From Owenweeksia sp964619125 (GTDB taxonomy: Bacteria > Bacteroidota > Bacteroidia > Flavobacteriales > Schleiferiaceae), in NCBI GenBank assembly GCA_964619125.1, contig CAZUCA010000046.1, positions 1 to 26,195 of the forward strand: 26,195 bases of DNA, written 5' to 3'. The notes beneath the pieces are model-generated. The model saw nothing but the letters and a program-made list of their open reading frames with translations. It ran no database searches and was not told the origin of the DNA. The position numbers were made by a program, and so were the translations under genes. Of the stretch, positions 15,611-22,848 are shown piece after piece. How positions within the stretch are numbered: the first letter of the stretch is position 1; each line of letters opens with the position of its first letter.

Positions 15611-15692
15611 TATATTCACTTCCGTTTTCATTCCTGATTGAAGTTCCGAACCAAACCGCCTCCGGCTAGCCTAATATTTAAACACTTCAATT
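15611..15692 (+). promoter_or_regulatory. Conserved leader of copy 5 (six-Cys family)
   Basis: A -7-like TATATTCA (15611-15618) precedes CGTTTTCATTCCTGA, TTGAAGTTCCGA (15638-15649), CCTCCGGC and ACTTCAATT before the ATG. TTGAAGT (15638-15644) and ACTTCAA (15684-15690) are perfect inverted arms. The leader is nearly identical in order and spacing to that of copy 4. Confidence 0.6.
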
Positions 15693-16079
15693 ATGAAATC
15701 AAACAAATCATTTTTTTCAAGTCTGCTAGTGTTAGCAGTAATTATGATGAGCTTTACCTTCGGTCCTGAAGGAGAGAAAGGCGATGAAGCCACCACCAAC
15801 AGTGAAGTAGTTATGGACGATGGCAATGATCACTGCTGCTGTCCTCCAGGATGGGTATTGGCCACTTATTCTCCGGCCACCGACCCGGCTTCAGCCTGGG
15901 ACAATAACGGCGACGGCTTTGTCTGTGCCAAAAACCTGGTCAACACCGGCCATCCCAGCGATGGCACACCCAAAGGGAAAGGCAATTACCAGGATCCGGA
16001 GGGAACCCAACTCAACATCAATGTCAAGGATAATAACCAACCTTGTGCAGAAGGTGCTTTTAATCCCTGCGCTAATTAG
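15693..16079 (+). CDS. Six-Cys secreted protein, CCCPPGW family, copy 5
   Basis: This is a 128-residue paralog. The signal peptide core is SSLLVLAVIMMSFTFG. The charged linker EGEKGDEATTNSEVV is followed by NDHCCCPPGW (C48-C50), WDNNGDGFVCAK (C78), NTGHPSDGTPKGKGNY, NVKDNNQPC (C118) and FNPCAN (C126). Conservation is highest in the cysteine-bearing motifs and lowest in the linkers, as expected if the disulfide-bonded core is under selection. It has its own leader (15611-15692) and terminator (16137-16168). No processing enzyme, transporter or immunity gene lies beside the array. Function unknown. Confidence 0.86.
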   Translation: MKSNKSFFSSLLVLAVIMMSFTFGPEGEKGDEATTNSEVVMDDGNDHCCCPPGWVLATYSPATDPASAWDNNGDGFVCAKNLVNTGHPSDGTPKGKGNYQDPEGTQLNINVKDNNQPCAEGAFNPCAN

Positions 16080-16136
16080 CAGCAGGGAAATTCAGGTATG
16101 ACAAACAGTAAACTTTAAATCGCCGGAGATAACCTC

Positions 16137-16168
16137 ATAAAGGAGCCTGTACAGGCTCCTTTATTTTT
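16137..16168 (+). terminator. Terminator of copy 5
   Basis: ATAAAGGAGCCTGT and ACAGGCTCCTTTAT form a perfect 28-bp palindrome (16137-16164) followed by TTTT. It closes the six-Cys array before the DUF6544 gene. Confidence 0.92.
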
Positions 16169-16278
16169 CTAAACTGATGAAAATCATTTCCCTGGCATGC
16201 CTTTCAGGCTAACTTGAGCTTTCATCCGCAGGGGCTGGACTGTCCGCCATTGCGTTGCACAGCACAAAATAGTAGCCT

Positions 16279-17379
16279 ATGAAAACGGCATTTTTCATTC
16301 TGTTGAGTTTACATGGCTTAATTCATCTGCTCGGCTTTTTTAAAATTTATAAGCTAACTCCTCTGGCCGAATTGCATCGACCCCCATCAAAAGCCGAAGG
16401 TCTGTTGTGGCTGCTGGCCGCGGTACTTTTATTGGTGAGTGCCTCCTTCTTTTATTCGGGTATCGACAGCTGGTGGATACCTGGAATTAGCGGACTGCTG
16501 GTATCACAATCAGTAATCATTGTAAACTGGCATGATGCCCGCTACGGCAGTATTCTCAACCTGATTATCCTGCTGATCGGTATTTATGGATTTAGCAGCT
16601 GGAACTTTGCCCACAGCTATAAAAGAGACACACTGGTGCAGTTAAATCAGCAAGCTCCCCTTCTCACCAATGAAATAACATTGGCTGACCTGATTGATTT
16701 ACCGGCCCCGGTACAAAAGTACCTGCACCATTGCGGGGTTATTGGCCAGCCACGGGTAAATAATTTCAGGGTATTACTGAGCGGAGAATTGCGGCGAGAT
16801 GGTGATTCGGAATGGATGCCCTTTACCGCCGAACAGTACAGTTTCCTAGAAAAACCCGCCCGCCTGTTTTTCATGAAAGCGGAAATGAAAAATATGCCCG
16901 TGGCCGGATATCACCGTTATGAAAATGGGCAGGCTTATATGGATATCCGTTTGTGGTCGCTACTACCGGTGCAGTACCAAAGCGGCCGGGAAATGGCCAT
17001 TGCCGAAACAGTAAGCTTTTTCAATGATATGTGCATTATGGCGACCGCCACCTTACTCGATCCCAGGGTAAAATGGCTTGAAACGCAGGGACAGCGGGTA
17101 AAAGCCTCTTTCAGTGCCCATGACATCACCATCACCGCCTGGCTGGAGTTTAATGAAGAAGGTGAACTCATCAATTTCAGCTCCAACGATCGCTATGCCT
17201 ATATGCCCTACGGCCATATGCAGCAAGTGCCCTGGTCTACCCCTATTACCAGCCAGGGCAACTTCAGGCAATTTAAACTTCCCGCCGCCGCTGATGCCAT
17301 CTACCATTACCCCGGGGGAGCCAGGGTATATGGTAAATTTGTAATTGAAGAGTTGGAATACAATCATCTCAAAGAATGA
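16279..17379 (+). CDS. DUF6544-type membrane protein
   Basis: This 366-residue protein has about four N-terminal membrane helices (about 3-22, 43-62, 68-82 and 95-110) and a soluble C-terminal domain from about 120. That domain begins LPAPVQKYLHHCGVIGQPRVNNFRV, then WMPFTAEQYSFLEKPARLFFMKAEM, LPVQYQSGREMAIAETVSFFNDM and a beta-rich end with YHYPGGARVYGKF. This order fits DUF6544 (formerly a DUF6920-type family) as I remember it. Function unknown; it is probably an inner-membrane protein. It stands alone between the six-Cys array and the GH17 gene, and shows no link to either. Confidence 0.75.
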   Translation: MKTAFFILLSLHGLIHLLGFFKIYKLTPLAELHRPPSKAEGLLWLLAAVLLLVSASFFYSGIDSWWIPGISGLLVSQSVIIVNWHDARYGSILNLIILLIGIYGFSSWNFAHSYKRDTLVQLNQQAPLLTNEITLADLIDLPAPVQKYLHHCGVIGQPRVNNFRVLLSGELRRDGDSEWMPFTAEQYSFLEKPARLFFMKAEMKNMPVAGYHRYENGQAYMDIRLWSLLPVQYQSGREMAIAETVSFFNDMCIMATATLLDPRVKWLETQGQRVKASFSAHDITITAWLEFNEEGELINFSSNDRYAYMPYGHMQQVPWSTPITSQGNFRQFKLPAAADAIYHYPGGARVYGKFVIEELEYNHLKE

Positions 17380-17536
17380 CTTCAGAAGCAGCTACAGGTA
17401 TAATTCCAGGGAAAACCTGAGTGGCAATAAATTACTATTTTAAATCGCTCGCCAGAGAGTACCTGAAAGGGATTATACCGCACTATATTAGCTATATCAG
17501 ATTTTCACTGCCCACAGATTTCCAATCCACGAATTA

Positions 17537-18799
17537 ATGACACCAGGCTCCCAGATTAGTTTCCTCTTTATCATTTTAAGCTTGCTGGCCTGTCAACCCT
17601 CCCCCTCCCCTTCAGAGGTGAGTGCCCGGGAAATTCTCGGCAACCCTAACTACCCCGCCATCTGTTACAGCGGTTACCGGGCCAGGTCACGTGACGAGGT
17701 TCCGAGTAAAGATCAGATCAAAGAAGATATGCAACTTCTCTCCGCACTGGGATTCCGGATTATCCGCACTTACAACACCCAGCTCTATGGCCAAACGCCC
17801 CTAATCCTTGAAGCCATCCGCGAGCTCAAAGAAGGAGATCCTACCTTTGAAATGTATGTAATGCTGGGGGCCTGGATTCAATGTAAGGGGGCATTCGGCG
17901 ACAGGCCAGATCACACGCTAGCAGACAGCCTTAGTAACGCCGCGGAAGTCACTACCGCCATTGCCATGGCACAGCAATACCCTGATATTATCAAAATAAT
18001 AGCAGTAGGTAACGAGGCCATGGTACACTGGGCCGGCAGCTACTTTGTGCAAGCAGAGGTAATTCTCCACTGGGTAAATCACCTACAACAATTAAAAGCC
18101 CACGGTAAATTACCGGCTGATCTATGGATCACCAGCTCCGATAATTTTGCTTCCTGGGGTGGCGGGAGCCCTGACTACCACAAACCAGCTCTGAAAGATT
18201 TAATAGAAGCAGTGGACTATGTTTCGCTGCACAGTTACCCTTTTCACGACAGCCATTACAATCCGGACTTTTGGCGGATGCCGGCTGATGAAGACAGCTT
18301 AACGCAGCTAGAGCAAATCGATTCTGCCATGGCCCGTGCCCTGGAACACTTAAAGAGCCAATACCATTCTACCCGGCGCTATATAGAATCTCTTGAGGTA
18401 AACAAGCCTATCCATATCGGTGAAACCGGCTGGGCCAGCTCTGACAACAGCTTCTATGGTGCGGAAGGCTCCCGGGTGGCGGATGAATACAAGCAGAAGC
18501 TCTATTACGAAAAGCTAGGTCACTGGTCAGAAAAGGAAGGTGTAAGTTGTTTTTATTTCGAAGCCTTTGACGAACCCTGGAAGGATGCTTCGAACCCTGG
18601 CGGCTCTGAGAACCACTTCGGGCTGTTTACCGTTGATGGCCAGGCTAAATATGCGCTGTGGGAAGCGCTGGAACAGGGTAAATTTGAAGGACTATCGAGA
18701 GACGGCCACAAAATCAGCAAAAGCCAGCGAGGCGCAATACAACCGCTCAAAGCGGGAAGCCTCCCTCCACCTTCGGCAGAAACAACAGTGAGCCCTTAA
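17537..18799 (+). CDS. GH17 family lipoprotein, probable beta-1,3-glucanase
   Basis: This 420-residue predicted lipoprotein (LLACQPSPSPS, C19) has GH17 catalytic-barrel motifs. ICYSGYRA lies near the first strand and IIRTYNT follows; the proton donor is E160 in AVGNEAM, VDYVSLHSYPF precedes it to the fold's later strands, and the nucleophile is E296 in HIGETGWASS. YFEAFDEPWK closes the barrel. GH17 enzymes act on beta-1,3-glucans such as laminarin. The gene converges with the GH16 gene (15 bp between stops, no terminator visible), so it belongs to the same locus by function but has its own promoter. The C-terminal 40 residues are basic and Ser/Pro-rich, with no recognised domain. Confidence 0.88.
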   Translation: MTPGSQISFLFIILSLLACQPSPSPSEVSAREILGNPNYPAICYSGYRARSRDEVPSKDQIKEDMQLLSALGFRIIRTYNTQLYGQTPLILEAIRELKEGDPTFEMYVMLGAWIQCKGAFGDRPDHTLADSLSNAAEVTTAIAMAQQYPDIIKIIAVGNEAMVHWAGSYFVQAEVILHWVNHLQQLKAHGKLPADLWITSSDNFASWGGGSPDYHKPALKDLIEAVDYVSLHSYPFHDSHYNPDFWRMPADEDSLTQLEQIDSAMARALEHLKSQYHSTRRYIESLEVNKPIHIGETGWASSDNSFYGAEGSRVADEYKQKLYYEKLGHWSEKEGVSCFYFEAFDEPWKDASNPGGSENHFGLFTVDGQAKYALWEALEQGKFEGLSRDGHKISKSQRGAIQPLKAGSLPPPSAETTVSP

Positions 18800-18814
18800 T
18801 TTGTCACCCGTAGC

Positions 18815-19921
18815 TTATAACTTTTCAAATACCCGCACGTAATCCACCTGCATTTGCTGTGGAAATTGGGTACTGGCATTAGGGCTTCCGGGCCAGTTGC
18901 CTCCCACGGCAATATTGAAAATGAAAAAGAAGGGCTGATGGAATTCGCTCAGTTCAGAGGGTCTGATGTCAATTTCATGATACTTAATGTCGTCGCGATA
19001 CCAGCTGATAGATTGACTGTCCCAGATAATAGAAAATACGTGAAAACCATCGGCATAAATTCCATTGCTCAGCTGGCTGGAGCCGCTGTACTCTGCATGC
19101 TGCCCGTTGTGGCTCCAATGTACAGTGCCAAAGATAAAATCATCGCCCTCGTCACTGCGGTTGCCGCCAACCATTTCCATAATATCAATTTCCCCACAGG
19201 CGGGCCAGTTGGTAGTAGGAAAGTTATTGCCCAGCATCCACAGGGCCGGCCAAATACCCTGCCCCTGTGGTAAGGCTGCCCTGATGTCTATCCTTCCGTA
19301 TTGAAAGCTCTGCTGCCCTTTGGTAAGCAGTCGCGAGCTGGTGTAGTTGCGTCCGCCAAAGCTCTCCTTGCGGGCCTCAATAATCAGCCGCCCCTCTCTC
19401 ACCTCGGTATTTTCAGCGCGGTAATACTGCAATTCATTATTGCCCCAGCCATTGTTGCCAGTACCCGTTTCATGACTCCAGTCACTACTGAGACTATTAC
19501 CACTAAATTCATCCTGCCACACCAGGCTATACCCGGGGTAGCTCAGTGGAGTGCTATAGCCCGTAAGTGAATCCTTAACAATAGAAACCACCAGGGTATC
19601 TGCCACTTCAATAAAATGCCCGGCGGTGGCGTGGGCCCTTACCACCAGAGCAAATTCTCCCGATTCCGAGTACTGATAGGACGCCTTCCCTTCTGTTGAC
19701 TCCAAGCGGCTACTACCACCGGGGTGAAAAAACTCAAAGCTGTAAAAATTGGCCAGCTCGGCGGTGGCGGTCACCGTTACCAGGCCAGCTTGCTCTTCTG
19801 AATATTCGATCTGGTATTCCAGCAAATAAGGTAAGGCAAGGGGTGGCGCTTCTTTCTTTGCGGTACAGCCACTTAAGAAGGGAATTACGGAAATGCAGAG
19901 AAGCAGGATGCGGGTCATCAT
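18815..19921 (-). CDS. GH16 family lipoprotein, beta-1,3(4)-glucanase (laminarinase)
   Basis: This 368-residue protein has a lipoprotein signal (IPFLSGCTAKK, C19), a PKD-like beta domain (about 35-115) and a GH16 domain (about 128-367). The active site is in ACGEIDIMEMVGG: nucleophile E244, D246 and acid/base E249. Other GH16 marks are LVWQDEFSG, GWGNNELQYY, GIWPALWML and the final QMQVDYVRVFE. It should cut internal beta-1,3 bonds in laminarin at the cell surface. An in-frame second ATG follows the first. An intrinsic terminator (19938-19969) separates it from the upstream binding-protein gene. TAAATTTG (19930-19923) matches a -7 box but sits almost on the start codon, so its role is doubtful. 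Confidence 0.95.
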   Translation of the reverse strand: MMTRILLLCISVIPFLSGCTAKKEAPPLALPYLLEYQIEYSEEQAGLVTVTATAELANFYSFEFFHPGGSSRLESTEGKASYQYSESGEFALVVRAHATAGHFIEVADTLVVSIVKDSLTGYSTPLSYPGYSLVWQDEFSGNSLSSDWSHETGTGNNGWGNNELQYYRAENTEVREGRLIIEARKESFGGRNYTSSRLLTKGQQSFQYGRIDIRAALPQGQGIWPALWMLGNNFPTTNWPACGEIDIMEMVGGNRSDEGDDFIFGTVHWSHNGQHAEYSGSSQLSNGIYADGFHVFSIIWDSQSISWYRDDIKYHEIDIRPSELSEFHQPFFFIFNIAVGGNWPGSPNASTQFPQQMQVDYVRVFEKL

Positions 19922-19937
19922 ACAAATTTACGGAATG

Positions 19938-19969
19938 AAAAACGGCGGAATCGCTAATGGATTCCGCCG
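19938..19969 (-). terminator. Intrinsic terminator inside the glucan locus
   Basis: CGGCGGAATC (19943-19952) and GATTCCGCCG (19960-19969) form a 10-bp GC-rich stem with a 7-nt loop. On the minus strand TTTTT follows (19942-19938). It lies after the glycan-binding lipoprotein gene and before GH16. Confidence 0.85.
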
Positions 19970-19991
19970 CAGATAAACAAAGTAGTGAAAC

Positions 19992-21347
19992 TTACTCTTG
20001 CTTAATATCATCAATATAGTAGGTCCCGGCATTGCTCACATTCCAACCAGGGAAAAGTACCACCCGGTCATAGTCGGCGGGGGCACCACTCAGGTCGAAA
20101 GTTAGCTCCTGCCAGCCCATGGCCACAGTTACATTGGTGTCCACCTCAATAAATGAGTTCGCCGGATCGTCCTGATTCTCCAGTTTAAGGCGGAATACAC
20201 CGGTTTGGGGTGCCCATACTTTCAGCTTAATGGTACTGGCGGTACTGAAATCCAATTTACTGTCGAGATTTACAAAAAGCCCGGCCCAGGTTTCGTTACC
20301 GTGTACCGTTTCCAACACTCTGCTACTGGTGTTGATACCACTGGCATCAGGGTTGTTAATGATAGCATAGGTGCTGTTGCCAAAAACGGTGAACATCGGA
20401 TCTTCACTTTCAAAATCCAGGGGAAGCGCATACTCGGGATCGGGGGGTGGGGGGTTGCTGATAAAGCCCTCGCGAATAAGGGAGATATACCAGTAGGTGT
20501 CAGGATCAATACCATCCTGGTAAGTTAGCACCATGTGGTTGCTGTCAATGCTCACCACTTTATAAGTGCGGGTACCGGCCCAGAATCCCATCATGGCATC
20601 ACCACTGAGCTCAATGGTAGTATCGGTATCTTCATTAAGGGTCCAGGTTTCACCCAGCTGGTCAGGGAAATTCGCAGTAAAATCACCAACCGAGGAAGCA
20701 GTGGTATCATCAAAGGGAGGGGTACCGGCATGAGCACTTTGCACATAAACCTCACCATTACTCACCATATCAAAGCCAAAATTCTGCAACTTGAAGGTAT
20801 AGCGATCGTTGTACATTCCTGATCCTGATTTTTCCAGGCTGCCGGCCGACCACCACTTAGGGTAGAAGCCGTCGAAGTCGGGATGATCCGGACCCGGGCC
20901 CACACCTAAATGACCTGCACTCACCGAATCTACCGCCCAGGTTTTGCTGGAACCACCGGTAAGCAAATCATAAAGTGGATTATCCAACAGGCTGGGGTCA
21001 TCCTGAGCAATCACCACTTCCTGGGTGCTGCTGGCACTGCCACCGGAGTTGAATACAGTTAATTTAACAGTGTAAGTACCCTGATACGGGTACTGGGCAG
21101 TAACGGTGGTACCCTCGCCTACCGCGCCGTTGCCAAAGTCCCACTTTGCGGTGAGATTGGAATTGGAAGCGGTAAACTCAATGACATTATCACTTTGAGT
21201 TGTTGGCATATAGGTAAAGGCGGCATCTGCCTGGCTGGGTGGATCACCAATATCAGGATCATCCTTTTTACAGGAAGAAAAAAACATTACGGCACTGGCC
21301 AGCAAAAGTGCGCTGGGTGACAGAAGCCGGGAGATTGATTTGTTCAT
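19992..21347 (-). CDS. PKD-containing surface glycan-binding lipoprotein (SusE/F position)
   Basis: This is a 451-residue lipoprotein (MFFSSCKKDD, C26). A PKD domain (about 40-115) reads TAKWDFGNGAVGEGTTVTAQYPYQGTYTVKLTVFN in part. A middle domain (about 125-300) carries SKTWAVDSVSAGHLGVGPGP and WYISLIREGF, typical of proteins paired with SusCD in laminarin loci. The C-terminal ~140 residues (ALPLDFESEDPMFTVFGNS to GTYYIDDIKQE) form a carbohydrate-binding-like beta-sandwich. It probably binds beta-glucan at the surface and passes it to SusD. The ATG at 21347 gives a proper signal; the open frame extends to 21410 over the susD end. It follows susD by 19 bp. Confidence 0.87.
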   Translation of the reverse strand: MNKSISRLLSPSALLLASAVMFFSSCKKDDPDIGDPPSQADAAFTYMPTTQSDNVIEFTASNSNLTAKWDFGNGAVGEGTTVTAQYPYQGTYTVKLTVFNSGGSASSTQEVVIAQDDPSLLDNPLYDLLTGGSSKTWAVDSVSAGHLGVGPGPDHPDFDGFYPKWWSAGSLEKSGSGMYNDRYTFKLQNFGFDMVSNGEVYVQSAHAGTPPFDDTTASSVGDFTANFPDQLGETWTLNEDTDTTIELSGDAMMGFWAGTRTYKVVSIDSNHMVLTYQDGIDPDTYWYISLIREGFISNPPPPDPEYALPLDFESEDPMFTVFGNSTYAIINNPDASGINTSSRVLETVHGNETWAGLFVNLDSKLDFSTASTIKLKVWAPQTGVFRLKLENQDDPANSFIEVDTNVTVAMGWQELTFDLSGAPADYDRVVLFPGWNVSNAGTYYIDDIKQE

Positions 21348-21366
21348 AATCAGAAAATTTAGATAG

Positions 21367-22842
21367 TTAATAGTTAGGGTTTTGACTCCAGTTACCACCA
21401 GCCAGGTCAATTTCTACCTGGGGTATTGGAAATACTTCATGTTTTCCACTGATAAAGCCATCAATATTATCTGCCGCTTGCCCGGTGCGGACCAAATCGA
21501 AAAAACGATAACCTTCACCAGAGAGCTCATAGCGGCGCTCCAACCAAATGTCTTCCGTAAGCTGCTGCCCGCTGCTGGTAATAAAGGGCATATCCACCCG
21601 GTCTCTGACCCGGTTCAGATAGGTCTGCGCCTGCAGGGGGTTATTATTGAGGCTATGGGCCTCGGCTGCCATCAGCAATACATCGGCAAAGCGAATAGCC
21701 TTGTAATTGAGGGGGCTGGTAAGATCATTATCTGGTAAGCCTAATTCGGTCAGCCGCTTGATATACTTATTGTTGTAATAACCGGTATGGCCACCACCAC
21801 CTTCGGCATAGCTGATGGAGGCGGGGTTGGGCTGAGCAGCAATGAATGAATCGATATCCAGCACGGTAGCCGCCCGGCGGGGATCGTTAGCGGCAAAAGC
21901 CTGGTAGAGATCCTCGGTTGGCAGGTTATAACTGTTACCGTCGCCGTAGACCGGGCCGTTATACTGGCGAATGCCCTGGAAGCCGGGGGCCGCATTACCC
22001 TCCAAACAGATCAGGCAATCGTAGCTCCCCCCTTCCAGACCGGTGTATTCCACGTCAAACACAGTTTCCACATTATTTTCATTGGCCGCCAACCACAAAT
22101 CCTCATAATTTTCCAAGAGGTCGTAGCCACCATCATTGATTACCTCATCGAGGGTAGTTGCGGCCAGAGCGTATTTTTTCTGAAACAGGTATACCTTACC
22201 CAATAATGCCAGGGCGGCACCTTTATCCGCCCTGCCCTTTACCGGGCTGGACCAATTGAGCTGGCTGGCAGCGTATTTCAGGTCACTCTCAATTTGCTGA
22301 TAAACCTGGGCCTTGGGAGTACGACTTATTTCAGTTACCTCCTCCGCTCCCAGGCGCTCGTCAATAATCAGGGGTACATCGCCAAAGAACTTTAGCAGCT
22401 CAAAATAATAGTAGGCACGTAAAAAGCGGGCCTCACCCAAAATCTTACTCTTGCCATCAAAGTCAATATTATCCTGGTACTCCATGATGTAATTCACTCT
22501 GGCAATGCCGGCATAGTTCCAACGAAAAATATTGCGCAGTTCGGTATTTACCGCGTCATGTTGCATATTGTCAATCTCATGCAGGCCTTCGGTATCAGTT
22601 ACACTTTCGCCACCGGCAATGGCATTATCTGACGCAATGTCGCCAATCCAATGACTGAGAAAGGCCGACTGCAATAAATCGTAAGCCCCGATCAGGGCCA
22701 ACTCATAATCTTCAGGTGTGTTAAAAAAGTTGTCAGCATCCTGGGTATAGGCCGGTTCAACATCCAGGTACTTCTCACAAGCCGTAAAGCCAATCAGGCC
22801 CAGGGCCAGCAAGCTCAAAAACAAATGTTTTTTGATCTTCAT
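21367..22842 (-). CDS. susD: SusD/RagB family outer-membrane lipoprotein
   Basis: This is a 491-residue glycan-binding lipoprotein (GLIGFTACEKYLDVEP, C22). SusD marks include the helical TPR region with ARFLRAYYYFELLKFFGDVPLI, ALALLGKVYLFQKKY, an AIRFADVLLMAAEAHSLNN motif, YLNRVRDRVDMP and WLERRYELSGEGYRFFDLVRTG near the end. SusD caps the SusC pore and delivers oligosaccharides. The ATG at 22842 is chosen over a GTG two codons upstream. It lies 6 bp after the susC stop, so translation is coupled; the PKD lipoprotein follows 19 bp later. Confidence 0.96.
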   Translation of the reverse strand: MKIKKHLFLSLLALGLIGFTACEKYLDVEPAYTQDADNFFNTPEDYELALIGAYDLLQSAFLSHWIGDIASDNAIAGGESVTDTEGLHEIDNMQHDAVNTELRNIFRWNYAGIARVNYIMEYQDNIDFDGKSKILGEARFLRAYYYFELLKFFGDVPLIIDERLGAEEVTEISRTPKAQVYQQIESDLKYAASQLNWSSPVKGRADKGAALALLGKVYLFQKKYALAATTLDEVINDGGYDLLENYEDLWLAANENNVETVFDVEYTGLEGGSYDCLICLEGNAAPGFQGIRQYNGPVYGDGNSYNLPTEDLYQAFAANDPRRAATVLDIDSFIAAQPNPASISYAEGGGGHTGYYNNKYIKRLTELGLPDNDLTSPLNYKAIRFADVLLMAAEAHSLNNNPLQAQTYLNRVRDRVDMPFITSSGQQLTEDIWLERRYELSGEGYRFFDLVRTGQAADNIDGFISGKHEVFPIPQVEIDLAGGNWSQNPNY

Positions 22843-22848
22843 AATCAC

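Noticed and set aside
13769..16079. Six-Cys proteins as metallothioneins or as ribosomal natural-product precursors
   Set aside because: Cys content is too low and the spacing unlike metallothioneins; there is a Sec-type signal rather than a double-Gly leader, and no modifying enzyme or exporter is nearby.
13769..16079. Six-Cys proteins as lipoproteins
   Set aside because: No Cys lies at the end of the hydrophobic segment; the first Cys is about 25 residues further on inside CCCPPGW.
13124..16079. CRISPR-like array
   Set aside because: Repeat units are ~600 bp gene-plus-leader duplications, not short regular repeats with unique spacers.
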